A stretch of DNA of 22,222 bases, from the NCBI GenBank assembly GCA_965653565.1, contig CBFHAI010000070.1, positions 1 to 22,222 of the forward strand, read 5' to 3'. Below the pieces are notes generated by a model. It was given only the letters and a program-made list of their open reading frames with translations, was not told the DNA's origin and did no database searches. The stretch is from JALCLA01 sp965653565. Lineage in GTDB: Bacteria; Pseudomonadota; Gammaproteobacteria; Xanthomonadales; Xanthomonadaceae. Below are positions 13,764 to 21,547 of the stretch, one piece after another (positions within the stretch are counted from its first letter, which is position 1; every line of letters starts with the position of its first letter). The position numbers and the translations under genes were made by a program.

Positions 13764-16019
13764 CTACAACTCCCGCACCAACCGAAACCCCACATCGTCA
13801 TAGCCGCGCAAGGGATCGAGGATTTGTCGATGAGATGTCGCCGGCGCAGAGGGTCCGTCGCGCCACGAGGTGCCTGCCGCGATGCGTTTGGCGCAGGAGC
13901 GGCTGTCGAGGGTGCGGGCGGAAACGTTGAGCGCGTCGTCGCAGGCGAGCGTCCATTCGCCGGCGTTGCCGACCAGGTCGCGCAGGCCGACGCGGTTGGC
14001 GGCGTAGGAGCCGGCCGGGGCGGTGTTGCGTTGGGTGTCGTTGCAGGCGTGGCGTTCGCCGAGGCCGCCGGTGCTTTGGTCGGCGATGTTGCCGGCGCGG
14101 CAGAGCGAACCGTCGGGCACGTACTGCGCGGCGTGGCGCCATTCGTCGAGTGTCGGCAGGCGGTAGCGCTGGCCGGTGCGGCGGCTCAGCCAGGCGGCGT
14201 AGGCGCGCGCATCGTCGAAGCTGATGCAGACCACCGGATGATTGCCGGCCTGGTCGAAACCCGGATCGTTCCACTGGCGTTTGGCCAGCAATTGCAGCGG
14301 CGAAAGGCGGTTGCGGCAGCTGCTCGGCGCGCGTTTGGTTTGTGCGACGAAGCTACCGTATTCGGCGCGCGTGATTTCCTGCCGCATCATCGCGAATGGC
14401 GCCGCGACGCGCGAACGTCCGAGTTGCGCGCCGAGGTAGACCAGCGCCGGACCGCCGTCGTCGCGCAAGGCGGCACCGGTTTCCGGCAACTGGCCAGCGC
14501 GTTCGCGCAACGCGGCCAGCGCGGCGTCTTCGATGCCCAGTTCGGCCGGCAAGGTCGACCACGCGAGCGCCGCTTCGCGATCGAACGAGGCCAGTTCGGC
14601 TTCGATGCGTTTGCCGGCCGCGCTGCGTACCGTGGCCTGCACCTGCGGCCACGCGGCACGTTCCTGCAAACGGGCGCTTTCGGCGAGCAGGCGCGCCTGT
14701 TCCCAGCGTTCGCGCGCGTCGTCGCGGGCGCCGCGCGCAATCGCAGCGGCGGCGGCATCGCCGACTGCAACGAGCACCGCATCGAGTCCCGCCAGGGCGT
14801 CTTGGTTGCCCGGCGCGGCGCGCAACACCGCGAGATAGCTTTCGGCCGCGTTGGCGCCGGCCGGCGAAACCCAGGCGCCGGCATCGAGTTGCGCGCGCGC
14901 GTCCGACAATCGTTGCGCGATCGCGGCCTGGCGTTCTTCCGCGGTCGGCGCCACCGCTTCGGGCGGGATTTCGATCGGTGCGTCGAGATCGGGCAGGGCC
15001 GCCACCGGATCGTCGGCCATCGCATCGCGCAAGCGCGGCAGCCACACCGCGCCGAGCGCGAGCGCCACCAGCATGCCGGCGGCGATCAACCCCGGCGGCC
15101 GCCGCCAGAACGGATGCGAGACGAAGGCGCGCATGCCGCTCGGTGGTTCCAGCCGGCGCGCGACGGCGTCGAGCGCGCGCGTCATCGATTGCGCGTTGCG
15201 GAAGCGGCGCTCCGGCGATTTCGCCATCGCGCTGCTGACGAAGGCCTGCCAGTGCGCTTTTTCCGGCGGCAGCGGCGGCACCGGATCCTGCGCATGCATC
15301 AGCGCCAGCGCCAGCGGATCGTCGGCCTGGAACGGCAGTTCGCCGGTCAATAATTCGTAGGTCAGCACGCCCAGGCTGTACAGATCGGCGCGGCCGTCGA
15401 CCTGCTCGCCGCGCGCCTGTTCCGGGCTCATATAGCCGCCGCTGCCGAGCGCGAGGCCATCGGTGGTGATGCGCGCGCGGCCCGAGCGGCGCGACAGCGC
15501 GATGCCGAAGTCGGTGAGCTGCGGCTGGTCGGCGTTGTTGAAAAGGACGTTCTCGGCTTTCACGTCGCGATGCACGATGCCGCGCGCATGCGCGTAGCCG
15601 AGCGCATCGAGCAGGCGGCGCAGCAGTTCGACGATGCGCGTTTCGCTGTTGTGGTAATCGCGCTGGCTCAGATCGCCGCGCGCCAGGTACGGCATCACGT
15701 AGTAAAGCTGGCCTTCCTGGGTGCGGCCGACTTCGTGGATGCCGACGATGCCCGGATGTTCGAGCTTGGCGATGATGCGCGCCTCGTGTTCGAAGCGCTG
15801 CGCCTGGGCCTCGTCGGCGCTGGCCGACGGCGCCATCACCTTGATCGCCACCTCTCTGTCGAGCGATTCCTGCACGGCGAGGTAGACCACGGCCATGCCG
15901 CCCTGGCCGAGCCGCCGCACGATGCGGTAGCCGGGCACGCTCGGGCGGCTCAGGTCGGGGTTCGCCGAGGGCCGTTCGATGGCCTCGGCGAGCGTGTCGG
16001 GAATGTCCTCGATGGGCAT
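13764..16019 (-). CDS. Transmembrane Ser/Thr kinase with FGE-like domain
   Basis: This 751-residue protein is a Hanks-type kinase joined to an extracytoplasmic formylglycine-generating-enzyme (FGE/sulfatase-modifying-factor) fold. The kinase spans residues 31-290: GQGGMAVVY loop (38-46), Lys60 in VAIKV, HRDVKAENVLF (150-160, Asp152), DFG (170-172), SPE (198-200). All catalytic residues are present. A single membrane segment lies at about 310-328. Residues 345-515 look helical and Ala/Arg-rich, and 521-750 form the FGE-like domain: YRLPTLDEWRHAA (619-631), GNAGEW (684-689), and the terminal DVGFRLVRE. The segment after AAGTSWRDG lacks the cysteine pair of true FGE, so this is probably a ligand-binding rather than a modifying domain. 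Six other cysteines are spread over it. It diverges from the P-loop gene across 96 bases. Its signal and targets are unknown. Confidence 0.93.
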   Translation of the reverse strand: MPIEDIPDTLAEAIERPSANPDLSRPSVPGYRIVRRLGQGGMAVVYLAVQESLDREVAIKVMAPSASADEAQAQRFEHEARIIAKLEHPGIVGIHEVGRTQEGQLYYVMPYLARGDLSQRDYHNSETRIVELLRRLLDALGYAHARGIVHRDVKAENVLFNNADQPQLTDFGIALSRRSGRARITTDGLALGSGGYMSPEQARGEQVDGRADLYSLGVLTYELLTGELPFQADDPLALALMHAQDPVPPLPPEKAHWQAFVSSAMAKSPERRFRNAQSMTRALDAVARRLEPPSGMRAFVSHPFWRRPPGLIAAGMLVALALGAVWLPRLRDAMADDPVAALPDLDAPIEIPPEAVAPTAEERQAAIAQRLSDARAQLDAGAWVSPAGANAAESYLAVLRAAPGNQDALAGLDAVLVAVGDAAAAAIARGARDDARERWEQARLLAESARLQERAAWPQVQATVRSAAGKRIEAELASFDREAALAWSTLPAELGIEDAALAALRERAGQLPETGAALRDDGGPALVYLGAQLGRSRVAAPFAMMRQEITRAEYGSFVAQTKRAPSSCRNRLSPLQLLAKRQWNDPGFDQAGNHPVVCISFDDARAYAAWLSRRTGQRYRLPTLDEWRHAAQYVPDGSLCRAGNIADQSTGGLGERHACNDTQRNTAPAGSYAANRVGLRDLVGNAGEWTLACDDALNVSARTLDSRSCAKRIAAGTSWRDGPSAPATSHRQILDPLRGYDDVGFRLVREL

Positions 16020-16115
16020 GGCGCTGGACGAAAACCGGGCCGGATCGTGTCAGGATGGTCGGTGCCGAGAGTATGCCAGTCCGGCCTGTCCCGCTGTCCG
16101 GAGTTCGCAGTTTTC

Positions 16116-16700
16116 ATGTCGAACGGAGCGCCCACCGACGCAAGCGCTTTACCGCCGCCGCCGCTGGTGGTGGCCCTGATCGGTCTGCCCGGCTCGGGCA
16201 AGACCGTGGTGGCGCGCGCGCTGGAAGAGGAATTCGGCCTGCATCGCGTTTGCCGCGACGACGTGCGGAGCGCGATGTTTCCGGCCTGTTCCTACAGCTA
16301 CGCGGAAAAAAGCGCAGCGTTCCGCGCCGTGCTGCTGGCGGTGGAAGTCAATTGCGTGCTCGGGCGCGGCAGCGTGATCGACGGCATGACCTTCTCGCGC
16401 CGGCGCGATCTGGAACGGCTCGATGCCATGCTCGCGCCGTACCGCGTATCGCCGCTGGCGATCTTCCTCGATTGCCCGCCCGAAACCGCGCGCCTGCGCG
16501 TGCTCAAGGACCTCACCACTGGCCGCCACCCGGCCGCCGATCGCACGCCGGAACTGGTCGATGAAATCATGGCGCGTTTCGAGCCGCCGCCGGCCAGTTG
16601 CCTGGTGCTCGACGCGCGCCTGCGCGCCGAGCTGCTGGCCGAAGCCGCGCGCCAGGGGGTGCGCGAACGTACCGGTTTGCCGGGCCGGCTGATCGGATGA
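16116..16700 (+). CDS. P-loop ATPase/kinase-like protein
   Basis: This 194-residue cytoplasmic protein has a Walker A motif GLPGSGKT (23-30) directly after a hydrophobic strand VVALI. It continues FGLHRVCRDDVRSAMF, which resembles the substrate and lid regions of AAA_33/zeta-toxin-like small-molecule kinases. SVIDGMTFSRRRDLERLDAM and AIFLDCPPETARLRVLKD match later conserved blocks, the last resembling the arginine-bearing lid. The phosphorylated substrate is unknown. ATG 16116 marks the start of the recognisable domain; the same frame is open back to 15570, but that stretch is antisense to the Ser/Thr kinase and looks like a shadow. The ribosome site (GGAG, about 12 bases away) is poor. It is divergent from the kinase gene and converges on the metalloprotease gene with a gap of only 6 bases. 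Confidence 0.85.
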   Translation: MSNGAPTDASALPPPPLVVALIGLPGSGKTVVARALEEEFGLHRVCRDDVRSAMFPACSYSYAEKSAAFRAVLLAVEVNCVLGRGSVIDGMTFSRRRDLERLDAMLAPYRVSPLAIFLDCPPETARLRVLKDLTTGRHPAADRTPELVDEIMARFEPPPASCLVLDARLRAELLAEAARQGVRERTGLPGRLIG

Positions 16701-16706
16701 TGCCGC

Positions 16707-19706
16707 TCAGTCGGCGTTTTCGAAACCGTCGTCGAATATCTGCGGCCCGATCAGCGTGATCACCCTGGTCGACGTGTTGTCGCCCGCATTCACATCGCTG
16801 ATGCCGATCGGCATCTGCACCGAGGCGGTGTTGGAAATCGTGTTGCCGACCGCGCCGGTGGCGTGGGCCGTCAAGGTGTAGGTGATGCTTTCGCCCGGCA
16901 GCAGGTCGACCAGTTCGTCGATGTGCGAGATGCCGGACTCGGCCGCACACGCCGCGCCGGCGCATTGCCAGAATCGCGCCGTCAGTGAGTTGGGCGGCAG
17001 ATCGCGCACGCGCGCGCCGGTGATCGCGGTGTCGCCGGGGTTGCTCACGACGATCTGATACGCAAGCTGCGCTCCGACGAGCACGAAATCCTGCGGCGAG
17101 GTTTTCACGATGCGCAGATCCGGTTCCGCCGCCTTCTCGGTGATTATGCTGAAAGTCACCATGTCGGACAGATCGACACCGCCGTTGTCGGAACCGCCAT
17201 CGTCGCGCAGCCGGACGCCGATCTGCGCTTCACCCACGTTGCCGGTGAGGCCGTATTGCAAGGTGCCGTCGCTGGCGATGTCGATCGTCGTGACCACATC
17301 GTTCGGATCGGACTCGATGCTGACCACGTAATCGAGCACTGCCTGCGTGGCTTCGTCGGCGGGGCCGAAATCCTGCGACGCGACGAAACCGGCCTGCGTG
17401 TAATTGCCGCTCACCGCATCGGCGCTGATATCGCCATCGAGGCTCAAGCTCGGCGCATCGTTCACCGCAACGATGTCGAAGCTGACGGTGGCCGGCGTCG
17501 GCGCCTGCACCACGCCGCGATCGCAGGCGTCGAACAGCGTGTAGTCGAAGCTCGCCGCGCCGTTGAAATTGGCGGTCGGCGTGAATTCGACATCGTTGCC
17601 GACCAGCGCGACGGTGCCGCCGACCGCGTTGGAGACCGACAGCAATTGCGTGCCGCCGCTGTCGTTCGCGGTCAGGCTGGCGCCGGTGACGACGCGCGTG
17701 GCAGCGTCTTCGAGGCTGTCGGCGACATCGTCGTTCGCCGGCGTCGTGGCCGGGCCGTCGAGCAGGGCGAAATCGGCATCGGACAGATCGAAGAAAATAT
17801 TGTCGGCGCACATCGCACGCACGCGCGTGTCGGCACCGACGAGGTAGGGCACGGTCACCGTCGCGCTGCCGTTGTTCGGCACGGTGCCGAGCACGTGATC
17901 GAAATTCGCGCCGCCATCGTCCGACAGTCGCAATTCGACGTTGGCGCATGAAATCGGCGCGGCCGTCGTGCCGGCGACATTCCAGTTCACCGGGCGCTGC
18001 GTGCCGCAGACCCACTGCGCTGCGGCGGTGTTGGGTTCGGTGATCGCGAAGGCCGATCCGGTGTTGGTGATCTGCAGCGTCATGTCGGCGCTGGCCGTGG
18101 CGCCGGCGCCCGGATGGTTGTCGCGCACCGTGACGCGGAAGATCAGCGGCGTGCTGAGCGGAGCGGTGATCGGCGAACTGCGATGGTTGGCCTGCGGCAG
18201 GATTTCGCCCTTCGCGGCCGGCGCGCCGAGCAGCGTGGCCAGGCGCGGAACGATGCGCGCGGGGTCGGGCGTGGAATTGAACGAGCGAATGATCGGACGA
18301 CCCGCCTGTTCGGTCGTATTGGCGGTGTTCTGCGCCGCGCCCAGCGTGTACTGCTCCCAGTTGTAGGTGAGCGTGTCGCCGTCCGGATCGCTGGCGTCGG
18401 CGATCAGCATGAAAGGCGTGCGCGCCGGAATCTGGCGCGTGCCGGGCGGCTCGATCACGGGCGCCTGATTGACCGGCGTGGATTCGACATCGCAACTGTC
18501 GGGGCCGACTTCGGCGCTGATCTCTTCGATGCTTTTCGCGTGGAAATACGGATCGGAATTGGGCTGCAGATCCTGGTCGCCGCAGATGCCGGCGTACGCC
18601 ATGATGGTGCTGCCGCTGCCCGGTTCGTAGGCGGCGCTCGGTTCGCGGTTGCCGCCGCCGCAGTTGTCGGCGGTGCCGTTGAAGGTGTGATTGGCGCCGA
18701 ACTGATGGCCCAGTTCGTGTGCCACGTAATCGATATCGAACGGATCGTTCTGCGGCGACGGACTGCCGGTGACGCCCTCGGCCTTCCAGGTGTTGTCGCA
18801 GGTGACGCCGAGCCCCGCCACGCCGCCGCCGCCGGTGCTGAACACGTGGCCGACATCGTAGGCCGCATCGCCGAGGATGGCGTCGAGCGTGGCGGTGTTC
18901 TCGTCGAGCATCGCGAAGCCGTCGTCGTTGGTGTACGGATCGCTGCCGCCATTCGTGTAGATCACCAGATCGTTGTTCGGCACCAGCGTCAGATGCACTG
19001 CGGCATCGGATTCGTAGATTTCGTTGACGCGGCTGATGGTGGCGACGATGCCGGCCAGCGCACCGGCTTTCGTACCGCCGTGGAAGGCGGTGTATTCGCC
19101 CGTCGCGGCCACCGCGAGGCGGTAGGTGCGCAGCGTCGCGCCGGTGACGACTTTCGACGGCGCGGGCGCATATTTATCGAGCGCGAGCGACTTGCCGCCG
19201 GCGTGATGCACCACATCGCACTGGAAATTCTTCTGCGCACCGCGCCAGCCGCGCCGCGCGAAGCTGGTGTAGCGATCGCTGCCGCGCGCTTCGGGCTGGA
19301 TCAGCGACACGCCGTCGTCGGCGAAGATCATCGCCTGCAAGCCGGCCGGCGAGCTGTCGAGACGAACGCGGCGGCCCTGCGCATCGTGACCGCGCAAGCT
19401 GACGATTTCCGGATAACGCGCCGCCAGTTCCGGCGCCATGGTCTGCGAATCGACCAAGGTGAAGGTCGACAGCGTGCCGTCGCTCAGCGGCAGCGCCAGT
19501 TCGCCGCCGTGGCGCAGGCGCGGCAGTCGCGCCTGCATGGCCGGCACATCCAGCCGCCAGCCGCGCTGCGCGGCCGGCTCGATGTCCGGATTGCGTCCCG
19601 CGTTCGGCAACGGGGCCCACAGCGGGGTGTTCTGCGCCTGGGCCAGCGGCGCTGCGCCGGTCAGCAGGCAGGCGAGGGCGAAAGTCGAACGCAGCAACGA
19701 CGGCAT
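16707..19706 (-). CDS. Secreted reprolysin-type metalloprotease, multidomain
   Basis: This 999-residue exported zinc endopeptidase has a Sec signal (1-24, ending PLAQA) and a propeptide-like N-terminal region to about 185. The catalytic domain carries HELGHQFGANH (330-340), the HExxHxxGxxH metzincin site, and the Met-turn STIMAYAGICG (366-376). There follow an Ig/cadherin-like PPGTRQIPARTPFMLIADASD segment, a domain starting FAITEPNTAA, tandem-Ig-like repeats with FTPTANFNGAASFDYTLFD and VNDAPSLSLDGD, and a DUF11-like domain starting PDLRIVKTSPQ. It ends QIFDDGFENAD, a tail shared with the protein at 11275-11853. Family features suggest secretion to the medium or surface and degradation of external protein. 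ATG 19706 places the signal correctly; a TTG at 19724 is the alternative. A palindrome abuts the start. Confidence 0.93.
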   Translation of the reverse strand: MPSLLRSTFALACLLTGAAPLAQAQNTPLWAPLPNAGRNPDIEPAAQRGWRLDVPAMQARLPRLRHGGELALPLSDGTLSTFTLVDSQTMAPELAARYPEIVSLRGHDAQGRRVRLDSSPAGLQAMIFADDGVSLIQPEARGSDRYTSFARRGWRGAQKNFQCDVVHHAGGKSLALDKYAPAPSKVVTGATLRTYRLAVAATGEYTAFHGGTKAGALAGIVATISRVNEIYESDAAVHLTLVPNNDLVIYTNGGSDPYTNDDGFAMLDENTATLDAILGDAAYDVGHVFSTGGGGVAGLGVTCDNTWKAEGVTGSPSPQNDPFDIDYVAHELGHQFGANHTFNGTADNCGGGNREPSAAYEPGSGSTIMAYAGICGDQDLQPNSDPYFHAKSIEEISAEVGPDSCDVESTPVNQAPVIEPPGTRQIPARTPFMLIADASDPDGDTLTYNWEQYTLGAAQNTANTTEQAGRPIIRSFNSTPDPARIVPRLATLLGAPAAKGEILPQANHRSSPITAPLSTPLIFRVTVRDNHPGAGATASADMTLQITNTGSAFAITEPNTAAAQWVCGTQRPVNWNVAGTTAAPISCANVELRLSDDGGANFDHVLGTVPNNGSATVTVPYLVGADTRVRAMCADNIFFDLSDADFALLDGPATTPANDDVADSLEDAATRVVTGASLTANDSGGTQLLSVSNAVGGTVALVGNDVEFTPTANFNGAASFDYTLFDACDRGVVQAPTPATVSFDIVAVNDAPSLSLDGDISADAVSGNYTQAGFVASQDFGPADEATQAVLDYVVSIESDPNDVVTTIDIASDGTLQYGLTGNVGEAQIGVRLRDDGGSDNGGVDLSDMVTFSIITEKAAEPDLRIVKTSPQDFVLVGAQLAYQIVVSNPGDTAITGARVRDLPPNSLTARFWQCAGAACAAESGISHIDELVDLLPGESITYTLTAHATGAVGNTISNTASVQMPIGISDVNAGDNTSTRVITLIGPQIFDDGFENAD

Positions 19707-19719
19707 CGAGACGGTCTCG
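19707..19719. promoter_or_regulatory. Palindrome abutting the protease start codon
   Basis: CGAGACGGTCTCG is a perfect palindrome around one central base, and it touches the minus-strand ATG at 19706. It sits where a ribosome site should be, and none other is evident. It could be an operator, or simply part of the coding sequence if translation starts at the TTG at 19724. Confidence 0.3.
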
Positions 19720-19814
19720 GGCAAAACTCGAAGCGCCGGATAGTCGCATGGAACGCCGCGCGCGGTCGCGACCGTCGGTCAGAAAGTTCGCCGCCGTCGC
19801 GGTTTTTACGGCAG

Positions 19815-19836
19815 GCCGAAGCGCTCAGGCTTCGGC
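19815..19836. other. Hairpin over the DUF4442 stop codon
   Basis: GCCGAAGC (19815-19822) pairs perfectly with GCTTCGGC (19829-19836) across a 6-base loop that contains the stop codon of the DUF4442 gene. On the minus strand no U-run follows (the next bases are A-rich), so I do not call it an intrinsic terminator. Confidence 0.4.
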
Positions 19837-20304
19837 TGCGTCCGCTTGTCCCGGCGCGTGATCGCGTTTGCGGCGCACGTAGAGTTGTTTGCGCACGCGG
19901 GCGATCACGTCGCCGCCCGCGGTTTTCACATCCGTGTCGAACCAGCGCAGGTATTTCTCGCCGTTCGCGGTGGCGGCGCGCAGTTCGTCGAGCATCGCGT
20001 CGTCGACGCGGAATTCGGCGTAGACGTCTTCGCGGCCCGGCGCCACGAAGTCGATTTCACCGGCGCGATCCCACACGATGTAGTCGCGCCCGAGGCATTG
20101 CATCACGAGGATCATCCAGAACGGATCGGTCATCGAAAAAAGATTGCCGCCGAACTGGGTGCGCACGTAGTTCTGGTTGTACCACGCCAGTTTCAGGCGC
20201 ACTTTCGCGTAGCGGAAATCCTTGTCCACTTGTTGCACGCGAATCCCGCCGAAGCGGAACGGCGGCCACACGTTGAGCAGCAGACGCAGTTGCCAGGATT
20301 TCAT
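19825..20304 (-). CDS. DUF4442 hotdog-fold thioesterase-like protein
   Basis: This 159-residue protein is of the DUF4442 family, hotdog-fold proteins related to PaaI/YiiD-type acyl-CoA thioesterases. Recognisable parts are the N-terminal LLLNVWPPFRFGGIRVQQV, the strand-helix NYVRTQFGGNLFSMTDPFWMILVMQCLG, which corresponds to the hotdog central helix, and IVWDRAGEIDFVAPG. Thioesterase activity is family inference, and the acyl substrate is unknown. ATG 20304 starts the conserved part. The frame stays open upstream through the 15-bp repeat array, but the only upstream start codon is a TTG at 20355, so I keep the ATG. No good ribosome site is visible. The gene lies 190 bases downstream of the CnoX-like gene on the same strand, with the repeat array between them. 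Confidence 0.85.
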   Translation of the reverse strand: MKSWQLRLLLNVWPPFRFGGIRVQQVDKDFRYAKVRLKLAWYNQNYVRTQFGGNLFSMTDPFWMILVMQCLGRDYIVWDRAGEIDFVAPGREDVYAEFRVDDAMLDELRAATANGEKYLRWFDTDVKTAGGDVIARVRKQLYVRRKRDHAPGQADAAEA

Positions 20305-20382
20305 CGTCGACGGTCTGATTCGATGCGGCGCACAGCGTGCCAGCGGCGCGCGCAAGTTGGAAGTGTTGCGCGGAGTGATCGC

Positions 20383-20472
20383 GTTGGAAACGTGGTTGTT
20401 TGAAACGGTAGCGTTTGAAACACCAATGTTTGAAACGCGGGTGTCTGAAACACTGCTGCTAGCAACGGCGCG
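20383..20472. repeat. 15-bp-period array of GTTTGAAAC near-palindromes
   Basis: Six consecutive 15-base units begin at 20383, 20398, 20413, 20428, 20443 and 20458. Units 2-4 start with exactly GTTTGAAAC. Unit 1 has GTTGGAAAC, unit 5 GTCTGAAAC and unit 6 the degenerate GCTAGCAAC. GTTT-G-AAAC is a palindrome about its centre. The 6-base spacers (GTGGTT, GGTAGC, ACCAAT, GCGGGT, ACTGCT) are unrelated. The array lies 78 bases upstream of the DUF4442 ATG and 22 bases after the CnoX-like stop. It resembles a multi-site operator or iteron set more than a simple slippage repeat. Confidence 0.85.
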
Positions 20473-20494
20473 CTTTTCCGAACCGCAACGCGCG

Positions 20495-21364
20495 TCAGAA
20501 CAGCAGCGACGCCATCCTGCGGCGATAGGTGCCGACGAGATCGGCGTCTTCGATCACGTTGAAGGCGTCGATCAGTGTCTTGCGCGGCAGGCCTTCCTCG
20601 AAATTGCGATCGATGCGCAGCATTTCGAGGAAGTGTTGCAGCGCAGATTCATGCTCGCCGCCGACGAGGTCGTGCGCGCCCAGCAGGTGATGCGCGCGCA
20701 GGTCTTTCGGATCGGCGGCGAGGCGGCGTTCGAGGTCGGCGCGCGGCGGTGCGCCTTTCAGCAACAGCGAGAAGCCGAGGGCGGCGCGGGCCGATTTGGC
20801 GCGGTCGTCGGTGGCCAGGTTGGCGGGCAGGCGGTCGAGCAGTCGGCCGGCCTCCTCGGCTTCGCCCAGGCGCGCGAGGGCGAGCGCCAGATCGAGTTGC
20901 AGTTCGGGTTTGTCGGGCGAGGCCGCGACGGCGGCGCGCAGTTCGTCGGCCACCTCGCGCGGGTCGCTCGGCGCGGGGGCGATGTCGATTTCCTCGATCG
21001 GCGCCGGCTCGGCCGGTGCGATGCCGTGGTGCGATAGGAACTGCTTCAACTGGCCTTCCGGCAGCGCGCCGGGGAAGCCGTCGACGAGCTGGCCATCCTT
21101 CACCAGCATCACGGTGGGCACCGAGCGGATCTGGAAATAGCTGGCGAGCTGCTGTTCCTTGTCGACATCGACCTTGGCGAGCACGAAGGCGCCGTGATAG
21201 TCGGCCGCGAGTTTCTCCAGCAGCGGCCCCAGCGTCTTGCACGGCCCGCACCACGTCGCCCAGAAATCGACCAGCACCGGCGTCTGCAGCGAGCGGTCCA
21301 GCACGTCCTGCTGGAAGGTCGCGGCCGTGGTGTCGAAGACGTGGGCGGGGGTGGGATCGGTCAT
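20495..21364 (-). CDS. cnoX: CnoX/YbbN-like thioredoxin-TPR chaperedoxin
   Basis: This 289-residue cytoplasmic protein joins a thioredoxin domain (1-110) to C-terminal TPR-like repeats, the layout of CnoX (YbbN), which protects proteins from oxidative aggregation and hands them to GroEL. The active site is WATWCGPCK (35-43) and the cis-proline is in SVPTVML (Pro83). The C-terminal part has helical pairs such as LQLDLALALARLGEAEEAGRLLDRLP and GEHESALQHFLEMLRIDRNF. E. coli CnoX has lost the first active-site cysteine; here both are present, so a redox activity is possible. ATG 21364 begins MTDPTPAHVF; an ATG at 21403 would add 13 residues but has no ribosome site. It diverges from the DUF998 gene across a repeat-bearing gap. 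Confidence 0.88.
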   Translation of the reverse strand: MTDPTPAHVFDTTAATFQQDVLDRSLQTPVLVDFWATWCGPCKTLGPLLEKLAADYHGAFVLAKVDVDKEQQLASYFQIRSVPTVMLVKDGQLVDGFPGALPEGQLKQFLSHHGIAPAEPAPIEEIDIAPAPSDPREVADELRAAVAASPDKPELQLDLALALARLGEAEEAGRLLDRLPANLATDDRAKSARAALGFSLLLKGAPPRADLERRLAADPKDLRAHHLLGAHDLVGGEHESALQHFLEMLRIDRNFEEGLPRKTLIDAFNVIEDADLVGTYRRRMASLLF

Positions 21365-21443
21365 TGCGGTGGTCCGGAAAAAGTTCGGTTCAGATTGTGC
21401 CATCGGGGGTGGGTATCAAGGGCGGGGCGGCGGTGGGCACTGT

Positions 21444-21540
21444 GGGAATCGGGAATGGGGAATCGGGAGAAGAGCTTTGGGTGAGGCTCTTTTCCCGATT
21501 CCCGATTCCCGTCTCCCGTCTCCCGTCTCCCGATTCCCCC
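21444..21540. repeat. Inverted repeat of GGGAATC units
   Basis: The left arm 21444-21475 (GGGAATCGGGAATGGGGAAT, then CGGGAGAAGAGC) is complementary with few mismatches to 21486-21510 (GCTCTTTTCCCGATTCCCGA, then TTCCC) across a 10-base loop. Three further copies of CCCGTCT (21508-21528) and CCCGATTCCCCC follow. This is a mobile-looking intergenic repeat type that I associate with Xanthomonadaceae-like genomes. It sits between the divergent cnoX-like and DUF998 genes, where promoters must lie. Confidence 0.8.
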
Positions 21541-21547
21541 GCCGATA

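Noticed and set aside
13824..15353. 509-codon open frame on the plus strand
   Set aside because: It is antisense to the Ser/Thr kinase-FGE gene; Arg/Ala/Gly-rich shadow.
15570..16115. Longer start for the P-loop gene
   Set aside because: This extension is antisense to the kinase coding sequence and adds no domain; the P-loop domain starts a few residues after ATG 16116.
18114..20276. 720-codon open frame on the plus strand
   Set aside because: It is antisense to the metalloprotease and DUF4442 genes and has the His/Arg/Ala/Val-rich composition of GC-rich shadow frames, with no domain motif.
20383..20472. Small CRISPR array
   Set aside because: The 9-base repeats and 6-base spacers are far too short for any CRISPR type, and no cas gene is present.
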